Assembly (NCBI RefSeq): GCF_902728265.1
Contig: NZ_CACVBR010000005.1
Span: forward strand, 1 to 64,000
Source: Chryseobacterium potabilaquae
GTDB taxonomy: Bacteria > Bacteroidota > Bacteroidia > Flavobacteriales > Weeksellaceae
DNA: 64,000 nucleotides
Reading direction: 5' to 3'
How positions within the stretch are numbered: the first letter of the stretch is position 1; the number at the start of each line of letters is the position of its first letter. Below are positions 24,885 through 34,344 of this stretch, in pieces. The notes under the pieces are model-generated. The model saw only the letters and a program-made list of their open reading frames with translations, ran no database searches and was not told the DNA's origin. A program made the translations under genes and the position numbers.

Positions 24885-25241
24885 CTAATTAGTAGTAAAT
24901 CTTTTAATTCTTAACATCAATTCGTTGGGACTAAAAGGTTTCACTATAAAATCAGATGCTCCTAGATCAAAAGCATTAAGTATCACCTCTTCCTGTCCCA
25001 TACTTGAAAGCATAATAACCGGAATTTTTTTATTCATAGATTTAATAGCCGAAAGGATCTCAATACCCGATGCAAAAGGCATCATAATATCAGTGATGGC
25101 AATATCTACGTCTTCCTTTTGCAAGGTATCAATAGCATCTTTACCATTCCGTGTTAAAATTACCTCATGGCCTTCTTTTAATAATTTATGTTCTATTGTT
25201 TTTAAAATCAGTTCGTCATCTTCTGCGATTAAAATCAACAT
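24885..25241 (-). CDS. Single-domain response regulator
   Basis: 118 residues, only a receiver domain. The acidic pocket is in AEDDE (about 6-10), the phospho-acceptor is Asp 51 in ITDIMMP, and the switch Thr/Ser and Lys lie in MLSSMGQEE and VKPFSPNEL (about 100-108). There is no DNA-binding or enzymatic output domain, so it must act through protein contact. It is encoded 13 nt after the hybrid kinase and 5 nt before the HEAT protein, which makes the kinase its likely phosphate source and the HEAT protein or the synthase its likely target. Confidence 0.93.
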   Translation of the reverse strand: MLILIAEDDELILKTIEHKLLKEGHEVILTRNGKDAIDTLQKEDVDIAITDIMMPFASGIEILSAIKSMNKKIPVIMLSSMGQEEVILNAFDLGASDFIVKPFSPNELMLRIKRFTTN

Positions 25242-25254
25242 AATTTATTCTTTT

Positions 25255-28200
25255 TTAGTTTTCTAATTTTTTTATCAGGTGTAAACCTCTCGATATTTCA
25301 CTTATTATTTCCTCCTGCATTGAGCAATAATCATTGTTCTCATCAATTTTAGTCTCCCAATTTGCAGCATATTCTACCAATTTGAGGAGACCGGCAGTAC
25401 CCGCAGTACCCTTGAGCTTATGTAAGATAGCCTTTACGTCCCCTGATTTTTTTTCTATCACTGCCTCTTTCAATTTCTTTTCAGATTCAGTAAGCTCTTT
25501 GATGACTAAATTTAAGAATATTTTTCTAAAATCACCATCATCATCTCCAACATATTCGTCAATAATGTTAACATCAAGATATTTTTCAACTTCAAGGTCA
25601 TTTTCAGACTCCTTATCGCTACTGTGACTCACATATTTTTTCAACATATCCGAGAGATCAGCTAGCCTTAAAGGTTTAGGTAAAAAATCGTTCATTCCTG
25701 CATCTAAACATTTTTCCTTTTCACCTAGTACATTTCCTGCAGTAACTCCAATAATAGGAATATCAGTATATGTATGTAATAAACGTATTTGTTTTGTTGC
25801 TTCAATTCCATCCATTACTGGCATTTGGACATCCATCAATACAACATCAAAAACTTTTTCTTTACATTGTTCCAAAGCTTCAAGACCATTTACGGCTTCT
25901 GTTAAACTCGCATCTGGCATTAGTGATCTCATCATTTTACTGTTAAGAATCATATTAACCTGATTATCATCTACTAATAAAACCTGAAGTGAAGATGCAA
26001 ATTCTGTTTCTGAAGTTTCTGGTAATACAATTTTTTGTTCACTTTCTTTTTCAGTAGGTTTTGAAACCCGCCTCAACGCTCTATATAATTCTTCTGATTT
26101 TATAGGTTTTAGTAAAAAATAGGATTTTTCTTCCTTACGGAAAGAATTAATTACATCATGTTCTTCTGAAGAAGTATGAAGAACAATAAGCGGTTGATTT
26201 TCAGATTGCTGACTAAATAACTCTTTAATTTTATCTATTGTTTCCAATCCAGAAATAACCGGCATATGATAATCCATCAAAATAACATCAAAACGTTCTC
26301 CTTTCATTAGAATTTGGAGTGCTTCCATACCGTTAGCTGCTAGCATGGAATCGATATTTTTATAGGCTAACATATGCTGGAGAATAATTCTATTATTCTC
26401 ATTATCATCTACGATCAGTACTCTATTTATTTTTAAATCTTCTTCTTCAATTTCCCCCATTTCATAAGGAACTTGAATATCAAAGTAAAAAACAGAACCT
26501 TTTCCCAATTCACTATTTAGCGAGAGGCCACTTCCCATATACTTCAAAATATTATTTGAAATAGTAAGTCCCAAACCTGTCCCCCCATATCGTTTACTGA
26601 TAGAACTATTTTCTTGAGTGAAAGCATCAAAAATATACTGCTGCTTTTCTACAGGAATTCCTATTCCCGTATCTCTTACTGAAAATCGCAAACATATATT
26701 TTTATCATCCATCTCAAGCTTCTCAACTTTAAGCTCGATTTCTCCTTTCTCAGTGAACTTCACAGCATTTCCCAAAAGATTAATCAACACTTGCTTCAGC
26801 CTCGATTCATCTATCCAAACTGTTTTTGGTAAACCTTGTTCAACATTTAAAAGTAATTCAATATTTTTTGCTTGAGATTGATAGAGTATCACATTGATAA
26901 CTTGGCTTACCATGTTATACATATCTGATTTCTCAACAAAAATTTCCATCTTACCCGATTCTATTTTAGAAAAATCAAGAATATCATTAATAATATTGAG
27001 CAAATTCTCTCCAGATTCATTAATATAATTCAGATATTGAGATTGCATCTCACTAAGTGGTGTTTTTAATAAAAGATCAGAAAATCCTATCACCCCATTG
27101 AGTGGTGTACGAATTTCATGGCTCATGTTGGCTAAGAATTCTGATTTGGCTTTGCTGGCAATATCCGCCATATCTTTTGCCTTCTTCAGCTCTTCATTTA
27201 TTTTCACAGATTCGGTAATGTTTTGTACGGAAACAATAATACCACCGATAGTTTCCTCTGAAAGGTACCAAGGTCTGACTTCTACATTATAATGCTGTAA
27301 CCCTCCTTTATTAGAGACTTCAATAGCAAAATCTTCATTTTTATAAGATTTCCCCCTTAGAGCATCCAAATAAATTTTCCTTCTATCATTCGGAACATTT
27401 GGAGAAATCACAAACATATTTTGTCCTACAATTTCAGCAGCATTCACCCCAAATTCATCATTCCAACTATTACTTACTGATAAATAATTAAGGTGTTTAT
27501 CGAACATGGCAACAGCAGTAGGAACATGCCTGATAAACGATTGTAGCATTGCTTCTTTAGTAGCTAGTTCAAGATAAATAGTTTTAAACGCATCAATGTC
27601 CTGAATAATCCCAAAAATCTTAGTACATACCCCATTTTCAAATTCCGGTATTCCCTTTACCCTTACCCAAATAACAGCTCCATCAGTACGTACTAGTTGA
27701 AACTCACCATCATAAGGAACTCCTTCCTGTAAAGCCTTTTCTAATAGAACTTCCATTCTTTCTTTATCCTCTCCTTGATAAAAATCCAGAGCATTTTCAA
27801 GGTTGGGCTCAAAGTCCTTATCTACTTTATGAATATCTCTTGTCGACTGCGACCAAAATAGTGTATTGTTTTTAAGATTCACCTCCCATCCTCCTACTTG
27901 AGCCACCATACTTGTTTGCTCCAACATTTTTTTGGCATACACCAAATCTCTTTCTAACAACATCCTTTCAGTCATATTCAGAGAAGTACTAATGACATAC
28001 GGCTCTCCTTCCTCATTCGTTTCTACCATATTGTGGTACATCCAATACATTTCCTCACCTTCTTTGGTTTTGAGTACCATCATTCCAATATCTTCTTTAT
28101 TTTCTGCGATTTTTTGTAAGTATTGATCAAGTAAAGGCCAATTTTTTTTAGGAACAAGATCTCTTAAGTTCAATCCATCAATCTCATCAGCCTCATAATG

Positions 28201-29163
28201 CAACGTTTCCCGTCCTTTTTGATTCACATCGAGAATATTCCCTTCCATATCATGCATACTCATCAAGCCGATCGCATTTTCAAAAAAGCTTCTAAACCTG
28301 CGTTCAGAAATCTCCAACTTAAGTTTTTCTTCAATCAAACTGGTAATATTGATTCCAAAACAAAAAATTTCGTTATTATTTTGATTCCGTTTTAGATACC
28401 ATTCAATAATAACCTTAGTAGAAGAATCAACCTTTGTTGTGGTTGTAAATGTGCTATCTTCATCTATTTCAGAAAAGTTTTCCGTGATTTGTTTCAATTC
28501 CTGATTATGAACTCCTAAAAGAGTCAAAAAATGTTGATTATATGCTTTGTTTTTTCCAATTTTTAAGGTCTTCTCAAAACTTGGATTAGTATCTTTAAGA
28601 TAAAACTCATTGTCTACAACACAAATCAAATTGTTAGATATAGTAAATGTTTGTTCAAAATATTCTGCTTGAATATTCTTCCTTTTACTCATCAATATTT
28701 TTGTAACTGTAGCCCCTATTCTCTGTAAAGTGCTTATTTGATAGTCAGATAACGTTTTAGGCACAAAATCAATCACACAAAGCGTTCCTAATGCTAACCC
28801 TTCATCGTCTATTAAAGGAACTCCTGCATAAAAACGAATACCTCCATCTTTAATTATTTGATTATTAAAAGACCTTTCATCTAGCAAAGTATCATTAATC
28901 ACTACCATATCTCCACTTGCAATGGCATATTGACATACCGTATCTTTTCGGTCTACATAATCCAATGCCAGACCTACACAACTCTGAATAACTTGGGTCT
29001 CTCTTTCCATCATAGCAATAAGAGAGGCCGGACAATCAGCAACCAAGCAGGCTATTTCTGCAAATACATCAAACTGCGGATCTTTTCCTAGGTTCAAAAG
29101 ATCAAGAAATTCTATTTTTTTGAGTCTCTCATCTTCATTATCAGGAATAGGAAATTTACTCAT
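25255..29163 (-). CDS. Large hybrid sensor kinase: GAF, PAS repeats, HK, two receivers, HPt
   Basis: 1302 residues without membrane segments, so a cytosolic sensor. Order: GAF (about 20-160), four PAS/PAC-type units (about 165-275, 283-400, 412-525, 535-655), HisKA with the phospho-His 682 in [13 protein letters not shown], HATPase (about 780-900; [26 protein letters not shown]), receiver 1 (about 914-1030; Asp 964 in ILMDYHMP), receiver 2 (about 1060-1175; Asp 1111 in VLMDVQMP) and an HPt domain with His 1248 in [10 protein letters not shown]. It can run a full phosphorelay within one chain. It heads the operon with a lone receiver, a HEAT protein and the glycan synthase-transferase, so it likely controls polymer output. 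The input signal is unknown. Confidence 0.93.
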   Translation of the reverse strand: MSKFPIPDNEDERLKKIEFLDLLNLGKDPQFDVFAEIACLVADCPASLIAMMERETQVIQSCVGLALDYVDRKDTVCQYAIASGDMVVINDTLLDERSFNNQIIKDGGIRFYAGVPLIDDEGLALGTLCVIDFVPKTLSDYQISTLQRIGATVTKILMSKRKNIQAEYFEQTFTISNNLICVVDNEFYLKDTNPSFEKTLKIGKNKAYNQHFLTLLGVHNQELKQITENFSEIDEDSTFTTTTKVDSSTKVIIEWYLKRNQNNNEIFCFGINITSLIEEKLKLEISERRFRSFFENAIGLMSMHDMEGNILDVNQKGRETLHYEADEIDGLNLRDLVPKKNWPLLDQYLQKIAENKEDIGMMVLKTKEGEEMYWMYHNMVETNEEGEPYVISTSLNMTERMLLERDLVYAKKMLEQTSMVAQVGGWEVNLKNNTLFWSQSTRDIHKVDKDFEPNLENALDFYQGEDKERMEVLLEKALQEGVPYDGEFQLVRTDGAVIWVRVKGIPEFENGVCTKIFGIIQDIDAFKTIYLELATKEAMLQSFIRHVPTAVAMFDKHLNYLSVSNSWNDEFGVNAAEIVGQNMFVISPNVPNDRRKIYLDALRGKSYKNEDFAIEVSNKGGLQHYNVEVRPWYLSEETIGGIIVSVQNITESVKINEELKKAKDMADIASKAKSEFLANMSHEIRTPLNGVIGFSDLLLKTPLSEMQSQYLNYINESGENLLNIINDILDFSKIESGKMEIFVEKSDMYNMVSQVINVILYQSQAKNIELLLNVEQGLPKTVWIDESRLKQVLINLLGNAVKFTEKGEIELKVEKLEMDDKNICLRFSVRDTGIGIPVEKQQYIFDAFTQENSSISKRYGGTGLGLTISNNILKYMGSGLSLNSELGKGSVFYFDIQVPYEMGEIEEEDLKINRVLIVDDNENNRIILQHMLAYKNIDSMLAANGMEALQILMKGERFDVILMDYHMPVISGLETIDKIKELFSQQSENQPLIVLHTSSEEHDVINSFRKEEKSYFLLKPIKSEELYRALRRVSKPTEKESEQKIVLPETSETEFASSLQVLLVDDNQVNMILNSKMMRSLMPDASLTEAVNGLEALEQCKEKVFDVVLMDVQMPVMDGIEATKQIRLLHTYTDIPIIGVTAGNVLGEKEKCLDAGMNDFLPKPLRLADLSDMLKKYVSHSSDKESENDLEVEKYLDVNIIDEYVGDDDGDFRKIFLNLVIKELTESEKKLKEAVIEKKSGDVKAILHKLKGTAGTAGLLKLVEYAANWETKIDENNDYCSMQEEIISEISRGLHLIKKLEN

Positions 29164-29411
29164 ATATCAAAAGTATTTAGTAATTAACATTTTCCGATAA
29201 ACAGAAAATAATTATCAACATATGCATTTATCAACCCTCATTTCAATTGTGATAAATATCAATAATAAATGAAATAAAAGTTAATTAAATACACATGCGA
29301 GCAAGTTACAAATTAATTTGTACAGAATTATAGAAAATTTAAGAATAAAATAATTTTATGTATATATGAAAAAATAGTAGACTCAATTGCAATTATTTAA
29401 TGTCAATTAAA
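29164..29411. other. Intergenic region upstream of the hybrid kinase
   Basis: AT-rich DNA that should hold the promoter of the kinase operon. I do not see a convincing TTTG-N20-TAnnTTTG pair on the - strand, and no ORF. Confidence 0.4.
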
Positions 29412-29466
29412 AAAAATAACCACATTTATATATGAGAATACCACCTTAAAATAAGGTTATTTTTTA
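29412..29466 (-). terminator. Terminator after the alpha/beta hydrolase gene
   Basis: On the - strand, AAAAATAACC (29464-29455) pairs with GGTTATTTTT (29421-29412), followed by more T. An inner CCTTA/TAAGG arm lies within. It sits 25 nt after the hydrolase stop. Confidence 0.55.
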
Positions 29467-29490
29467 TACTTAAAAAAGTATGAGATATGA

Positions 29491-30258
29491 TTAGAGATTG
29501 TTTATAAATTTTGCGGAGGTTTCCAATACCAATCCAGGTACTTCTTTATGAGGTGTATGGCCTATATTGGGAATAATATATTTTTCTACAGTTCCACTCA
29601 CCTGAGAAATAGTTTTTTCAACCTGCTCTAAAGTTCCATATTCATCGTTCTCTCCCTGAATAAATAACAATGGGGAAGTAATATTTTTCAGAAGATATTC
29701 AATATTCCAACTTTTAAAGTTATCACTCAGCCAAATTTCTGTCCATGCCTTAACAATCATTGATACTTTATCAAAATGATATTTTTGCAACCGTTCTGCA
29801 AGATTTGTTGTATTATATGCTACAAGAGCATCTTTAACCCCTTTTACAGTAATATCCTCCACAAAAATATGTCCGGCTTCACATATTATTGCCTTTATTT
29901 TTTCAGAATATTTTGAAGCCATAATTAATGCAATCGTTCCCCCATCACTATGGCCAAAAAGAATTGCCTCTTTTATATTTAATGTTTCTAACAAATCGTT
30001 TAGCAAATCGGCTTCCAATTCCATATAATTATTTTCCCTCAGAGAAGTGGGCATAGGATATGATTTTCCGTACCCTAAACGGTCATATACTAAAATATTA
30101 CATTCAGTAGCTTTCGCAAGCTGTATCGGAAAATCTCTCCAAAGCTGAACGCAACCTAAAGAATCATGCAAAAAGACAATTGTTGGCCTATCTTTAAATG
30201 AATCATCATATTCTATGTATAACTTTTGACCTTTTACATCAATAGTTTTTCTTTTCAT
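29491..30258 (-). CDS. Alpha/beta hydrolase
   Basis: 255 residues, cytosolic. The fold signature is complete: oxyanion-hole region FLHDSLG (about 29-35), YDRLGYGKSYPMP (about 58-70), the nucleophile elbow GHSDGG (about 101-106) with catalytic Ser, PLLFIQGENDEYG with the acid, and the His in IPNIGHTPH near the end. The substrate is unknown; the sequence is closest in style to small esterases or C-C hydrolases. It begins 13 nt after the nitronate monooxygenase-like gene on the same strand and is probably co-transcribed. Confidence 0.9.
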   Translation of the reverse strand: MKRKTIDVKGQKLYIEYDDSFKDRPTIVFLHDSLGCVQLWRDFPIQLAKATECNILVYDRLGYGKSYPMPTSLRENNYMELEADLLNDLLETLNIKEAILFGHSDGGTIALIMASKYSEKIKAIICEAGHIFVEDITVKGVKDALVAYNTTNLAERLQKYHFDKVSMIVKAWTEIWLSDNFKSWNIEYLLKNITSPLLFIQGENDEYGTLEQVEKTISQVSGTVEKYIIPNIGHTPHKEVPGLVLETSAKFINNL

Positions 30259-30271
30259 TATCCCTGTTCAA

Positions 30272-31216
30272 TTATAATTTAGGTATTTTAGTATCTTCAA
30301 ATTCTTTCAATAAATTATCGAAAACTTTTTCTACAGGAAGTATTTCATCAATCAACGCCGAAACCTGCCCAATTTCTAATTCACCTTCTTCCATATCTCC
30401 TTCAAACATTCCTTTTTTTGCTCTTGCTCTTCCTAAAGAAGCGATTAAAGACTCCTTATTTCTACCTATATTATAAATATCTTCAAGTTCATTAAAAAAT
30501 TTATTTTTAACCATTCTTACAGGTGCTAATTCTTTCAATGTTAAATGAGTATCGCCTTCTTGAAGTTCCGTTATTTTTTTCTTCCAATTATTGTGAGCAC
30601 TCGCTTCAGCAGTTGCCGCAAAACGTGATCCAATTTGTACTCCATCAGCTCCTAATATCATTGCCGCCTTCATCTGAGAACCAAGAGCAATTCCCCCCGC
30701 TGCAATCAATGGTTTCGAAATATGTTTTTTTACATTTGGAATCAAACAAAATGTCGTTGTTTCATCTCTTCCATTATGGCCTCCTGCTTCAAAACCTTCT
30801 GCCACAATAGCATCAACTCCTGCATCTTCACATTTCATTGCAAACTTTGTAGAAGATACAACATGAACAACTTTCAACCCCTCTTTTTGTAATGTTTCTG
30901 TATATGTTTTAGGGTTTCCTGCCGATGTGAAAACAATTTTCACCCCTTCTTCTAAAATAATCTGAATAACTTCATCCAAATTCGGATACAGCATAGGAAC
31001 ATTCACCCCAAAAGGTTTATTGGTAGCTTGTTTGCATTTTTGGATATTTTCCCTTAAAACATCTGGATACATGCTTCCTGCGCCAATCAAACCTAATCCA
31101 CCGCAATTAGAAACTGCGGAAGCAAGCCTCCAACCGGAATGCCATATCATTCCTGCTTGAATAATTGGATATTGTATCGTAAAGAGTTCTGTGATCCTGT
31201 TTTGATCCTGTGTCAT
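30272..31216 (-). CDS. Nitronate monooxygenase / FMN-dependent 2-nitropropane dioxygenase family
   Basis: About 314 residues from the ATG at 31216 (MTQDQNRITELF). An ATG 45 nt upstream at 31261 is possible, but the family normally begins near this point. The TIM-barrel flavoprotein shows IQYPIIQAGMIWHSG, SNCGGLGLIGAGSM, PFGVNVPML, VDAIVAEGFEAGGHNGRDETTT (split over about 148-170), PLIAAGGIALGSQMKAAMILGADGVQIGSRF (FMN phosphate binding). These enzymes oxidise propionate-3-nitronate or related nitroalkanes, or act as general NAD(P)H:flavin oxidoreductases. It is paired with an alpha/beta hydrolase. Confidence 0.88.
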   Translation of the reverse strand: MTQDQNRITELFTIQYPIIQAGMIWHSGWRLASAVSNCGGLGLIGAGSMYPDVLRENIQKCKQATNKPFGVNVPMLYPNLDEVIQIILEEGVKIVFTSAGNPKTYTETLQKEGLKVVHVVSSTKFAMKCEDAGVDAIVAEGFEAGGHNGRDETTTFCLIPNVKKHISKPLIAAGGIALGSQMKAAMILGADGVQIGSRFAATAEASAHNNWKKKITELQEGDTHLTLKELAPVRMVKNKFFNELEDIYNIGRNKESLIASLGRARAKKGMFEGDMEEGELEIGQVSALIDEILPVEKVFDNLLKEFEDTKIPKL

Positions 31217-31300
31217 ATTATGAAGCTTTTTTGCTGAATTAAAATCTATAAAATTACCCATGCCGTAAAAATACTAAAAAAACTATGGAGCTTATCTATA

Positions 31301-31333
31301 AAAAAACCTTCAGAAATTCTGAAGGTTTTTTTC
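31301..31333 (-). terminator. Terminator of the surA-like gene
   Basis: AAAAAACCTTCAGA (31301-31314) pairs perfectly with TCTGAAGGTTTTTT (31318-31331) around AAT. On the - strand it directly follows the stop codon and ends in a T run. Confidence 0.85.
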
Positions 31334-32700
31334 TATTTTTTGATTGATTCTTTTTTCCAATTTCCTTTGAAATTACATGAATCATAACGTCCGTCTATTG
31401 ATATAAAAGTAGTGGGAAGTTTTGAGTTGACAAACTTTTCAATCGTCTCACTTTTCTTTTTATTCAGAGCCATTTGTTTGATTCTATCATAATCCGTCTC
31501 CAATGTGATTTGATGAGAAGGAATGACATCATCAATTTTAATAATTTTCAGAACTTTTCTTCTATTATCTTCATCATCAAAAGCAGCTGTAATATCTCCT
31601 TTATTTAGCCCTGCTAATTCATAGGTTATATTTCCCGGAATACTTTCTCTTTCAATTTTATCAGAACCATCTGCTCCGGCAATCACACCACTATTAAACT
31701 TCGTCTTTTTATCATCAGAAAACTTAAATGCAGCATCTTTGAAAGTAATTTTTTCATCAATAATTAATGCTCTAATGCTATCTAATCTTTTTTTACCTGT
31801 AGCAATTTCTTCATCCGTAGGAGTTGCTTTTAAAAGAATATGTCTTGCATCATACATTTTTCCAGTCTTTTTAACCAGTTGAATAATATGATAACCAAAT
31901 TCAGACTCAATAGGATCAGAAATCTCACCTTCTTGAAGGTTCAATGCTGCAGCCTCAAAAGGTTTTACCATCTGTCCTTTATTAATATTCTTATACAACC
32001 CTCCATTGGACGCAGATCCTTCATCTTCAGAATAAATTCTCGCCTGGCTTTCAAAGCTCTCACCTCCTTGAATATCTTGCTTTATTTTCTTCAATTTATT
32101 GATCAATTCATCTTTATGAGCCTCAGTAAGCTTAGGATAAGTCATAATCTGTGCTATAGAAACCTCGTCTTTAATCTGAGGAAGTTGCATTTTATACATA
32201 TTGTAAAAATCAGTTACCTCATTCGGCGTAACGTCTGCTTTCTCTGTAATCCTCTGATATTTAGACTGTCCATAATACTGATCATTATCTATTTTTTCAA
32301 TAGCATTTTTCATTTCATAACCCGTTCTAAATTTATAAGCTGCCAACATTGCTTTTTCATCAGGAAACTGTGAAAGTAATTGCTGATATTTAGCATTCGC
32401 ACCTTCTTTTATCTGGGCAGAACGGTTTTCAATTAATGTATCTTTTTTAGCTTCATAAACAAGAAGTTTATTATTGATAAGATTCTCTAAGAACTCACAT
32501 TTATCAGTATTAGAGGCTCCCTGCTGTTTTGCATAATTCATCTGTTCATCAACATCAGATTCCAGCACAATCTCATTACCTATTACAGCAGCAATACCAT
32601 CCACCAAATCTCCCTGTTTTAGCTGAGCTTTCATCATATTTCCAGAAAATATCATTATAAAAACGCCAAAAAGAAAAGTGATTTTTAATTTATTTACCAT
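31333..32700 (-). CDS. SurA-like periplasmic peptidylprolyl isomerase and chaperone
   Basis: 455 residues with a signal peptide (about 1-26, ending MMKAQ). The N-terminal helical chaperone region (about 30-165; DGIAAVIGNEIVLESDVDEQ) is followed by two parvulin domains. The first is about 170-275 (VSIAQIMTYPK, SEDEGSASNGGLY, EGEISDPIESEFGYHIIQLV) and the second about 280-390 (YDARHILLKA, FSDDKKTKFNSGVI). A C-terminal extension follows, ending with a Cys. SurA-type proteins chaperone outer membrane proteins; in this phylum that includes T9SS and SusC/D barrels. It is the last gene of the mutY-gldD-kinase-surA run, though a -7 box of its own is visible. Confidence 0.9.
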   Translation of the reverse strand: MVNKLKITFLFGVFIMIFSGNMMKAQLKQGDLVDGIAAVIGNEIVLESDVDEQMNYAKQQGASNTDKCEFLENLINNKLLVYEAKKDTLIENRSAQIKEGANAKYQQLLSQFPDEKAMLAAYKFRTGYEMKNAIEKIDNDQYYGQSKYQRITEKADVTPNEVTDFYNMYKMQLPQIKDEVSIAQIMTYPKLTEAHKDELINKLKKIKQDIQGGESFESQARIYSEDEGSASNGGLYKNINKGQMVKPFEAAALNLQEGEISDPIESEFGYHIIQLVKKTGKMYDARHILLKATPTDEEIATGKKRLDSIRALIIDEKITFKDAAFKFSDDKKTKFNSGVIAGADGSDKIERESIPGNITYELAGLNKGDITAAFDDEDNRRKVLKIIKIDDVIPSHQITLETDYDRIKQMALNKKKSETIEKFVNSKLPTTFISIDGRYDSCNFKGNWKKESIKK

Positions 32701-32721
32701 TTTACTATTTTAAACAAGTTG

Positions 32722-32729
32722 CAAATTTA
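32722..32729 (-). promoter_or_regulatory. -7 box upstream of the surA-like gene
   Basis: On the - strand this reads TAAATTTG, a match to TAnnTTTG, with ATGG at the -33 position instead of TTG. The start codon lies 21 nt downstream. Confidence 0.4.
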
Positions 32730-32787
32730 GAATTCTTAATGAATTACATTCCATTTTTTATTATAAATATTTCTTAAAAAGAATTAT

Positions 32788-33711
32788 TTACTGTAATTCT
32801 ACATCAAAAGTTGTTAATTCTTTGAATTGTCTTAATCTACTGAACATATCCGATTCATTTACTTCTTCGATCCTTTCTGTTCCAAATTTTTCTACCGTGA
32901 ATGATGCCATTGCAGATCCTACAATAAGAGCTGATTTCATAGTTTCAAAATCAAATTTTCCTTTCTTAGCAAGATAAGCAGCAAAGCCACCGGCAAATGT
33001 ATCTCCTGCTCCCGTCGGATCAAATACATCTTCCAAAGGAAGTGCAGGAATGGCAAATACATTATTATCATGGAATAAGAGAGCACCATGCTCACCTTTC
33101 TTGATAATTACATATTTAGGCCCCATAGTATGAATTTTCTTAGCGGCTTTTACTAAAGAATATTCTCCTGAAAGCTGTCTTGCTTCTTCATCATTAATGG
33201 TAATTACATCTGTTTTCGCAATCATTTCCATTAAAATATCCCAAGCTGTATTCATCCAGAAATTCATCGTATCCAAAATAACTAATTTAGGACGATTATT
33301 CATTTTTTCAAGAACTGATAACTGAACGCCAGGATGTAAATTCCCTAATACTAATATCTCTGCATCCTGCATAGAATTAGGAATCTTAGGATCAAAGTTT
33401 TCCAATACATTAACTTCTGTGGCTAATGTATCTCTTGTATTCAGATCGTTATGATATTTTCCTGCCCAAAAGAATGTTTTCCCTTCTTTTACAATTTCAA
33501 TTCCTTCAATATTTACCCCTCTGTTTGTAAACATATCTAGATGTTCTTGTGGAAAATCACCTCCCACTACAGAAACTATTCCCGATTTTACACCTAAAAT
33601 AGATGAAGTGATACCAATATAAGTAGCTGCTCCTCCTAAAATTTTATCTGTTTTCCCAAATGGTGTTTCAATTGCATCGAATGCAACACTTCCTACAACT
33701 AAAAGTTTCAT
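32788..33711 (-). CDS. PfkB/ribokinase-family sugar or nucleoside kinase
   Basis: 307 residues from the ATG at 33711; a TTG four codons upstream is less likely. The start has the family's VVGSVAFDAIETPFGKT (about 4-20) and LGGAATYIG. The ATP/active-site signature is DPTGAGDTFAGGFAAYL (about 233-249), with the catalytic Asp in GAGDT. PKYVIIKKGEHGALLF precedes it. These kinases phosphorylate sugars, nucleosides or related alcohols; the Bacteroidota members of this type are often annotated adenosine kinase-like, but the substrate is not evident here. It lies 31 nt downstream of gldD. Confidence 0.88.
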   Translation of the reverse strand: MKLLVVGSVAFDAIETPFGKTDKILGGAATYIGITSSILGVKSGIVSVVGGDFPQEHLDMFTNRGVNIEGIEIVKEGKTFFWAGKYHNDLNTRDTLATEVNVLENFDPKIPNSMQDAEILVLGNLHPGVQLSVLEKMNNRPKLVILDTMNFWMNTAWDILMEMIAKTDVITINDEEARQLSGEYSLVKAAKKIHTMGPKYVIIKKGEHGALLFHDNNVFAIPALPLEDVFDPTGAGDTFAGGFAAYLAKKGKFDFETMKSALIVGSAMASFTVEKFGTERIEEVNESDMFSRLRQFKELTTFDVELQ

Positions 33712-33742
33712 ATTTTTTTTCAAAGTATATTATAAAAACGAA

Positions 33743-34300
33743 TTAATTTTTCCATTCAAACGTATCAAGCAAATGCTTCATATCATTTTTAATATAGTTT
33801 ACTGCCGGTGCCAAAGAATCCGGCTTTGGTCTTGAGTTAAAGTATAAATAAGCAGTCACAAAATGTTTTGTACTGTCCGTAATATAAAATTGAAGATTAG
33901 AAGCAGTCTGCCCCTTAAGTTCATAAAAGTTTCCGTATACTTTTTTTTCAGGATATTCAAAGGATTTTGTATCAATTGAACTTGCTTTAATGGTATGTTC
34001 GTAAACCATTTTTTCAGCTTCCTTTATATGATCATTAAAATCATTCATAATTGGATAATAGGTCACAAATATTTTCGCCTTCATTTTCGGATAATTAAGA
34101 TAAAACCAACATGCTTTTTTGGCATCTGTGATGGTCGCAAAATTTGAATATTCGAAAGTATATGCACAGTTATTTTCAAACTTTTGATATTTTGGAGTCG
34201 GATATTCCAACCTAAGCTCACCATAAGGTTTAGGAATAGGATCTTTCCCACAAGATAACAGGAGCAAGAATACAAAAATAAAAATGATGTTTTTAATCAT
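33743..34300 (-). CDS. gldD: Gliding motility lipoprotein GldD
   Basis: 185 residues from the ATG at 34300. A TTG 15 nt upstream would extend the signal peptide unnecessarily and overlaps a -7 promoter box. The lipobox is FVFLLLLSCGKD (Cys about 17). The mature protein has the GldD pattern PKPYGELRLEYP, FENNCAYTFEYSNFA, KACWFYLNYPKMKAKIFVTYYP and TSKHFVTAYLYFN-like C-terminal strands. GldD is required for gliding and type IX secretion in Flavobacterium johnsoniae. Here it follows mutY, as is usual in the class; I see no gldE in the window. TACTTTTG lies only 4 nt before the ATG. Confidence 0.9.
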   Translation of the reverse strand: MIKNIIFIFVFLLLLSCGKDPIPKPYGELRLEYPTPKYQKFENNCAYTFEYSNFATITDAKKACWFYLNYPKMKAKIFVTYYPIMNDFNDHIKEAEKMVYEHTIKASSIDTKSFEYPEKKVYGNFYELKGQTASNLQFYITDSTKHFVTAYLYFNSRPKPDSLAPAVNYIKNDMKHLLDTFEWKN

Positions 34301-34304
34301 TTTG

Positions 34305-34312
34305 CAAAAGTA
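34305..34312 (-). promoter_or_regulatory. -7 box abutting the gldD start
   Basis: On the - strand this reads TACTTTTG, a full match to TAnnTTTG, followed by C and the ATG 4 nt on. The nearest TTTG lies 26 nt upstream, longer than usual. If used, the mRNA would be leaderless. Confidence 0.35.
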
Positions 34313-34344
34313 CAAATTAGATTTCAGATTTTATGAGACAAATT

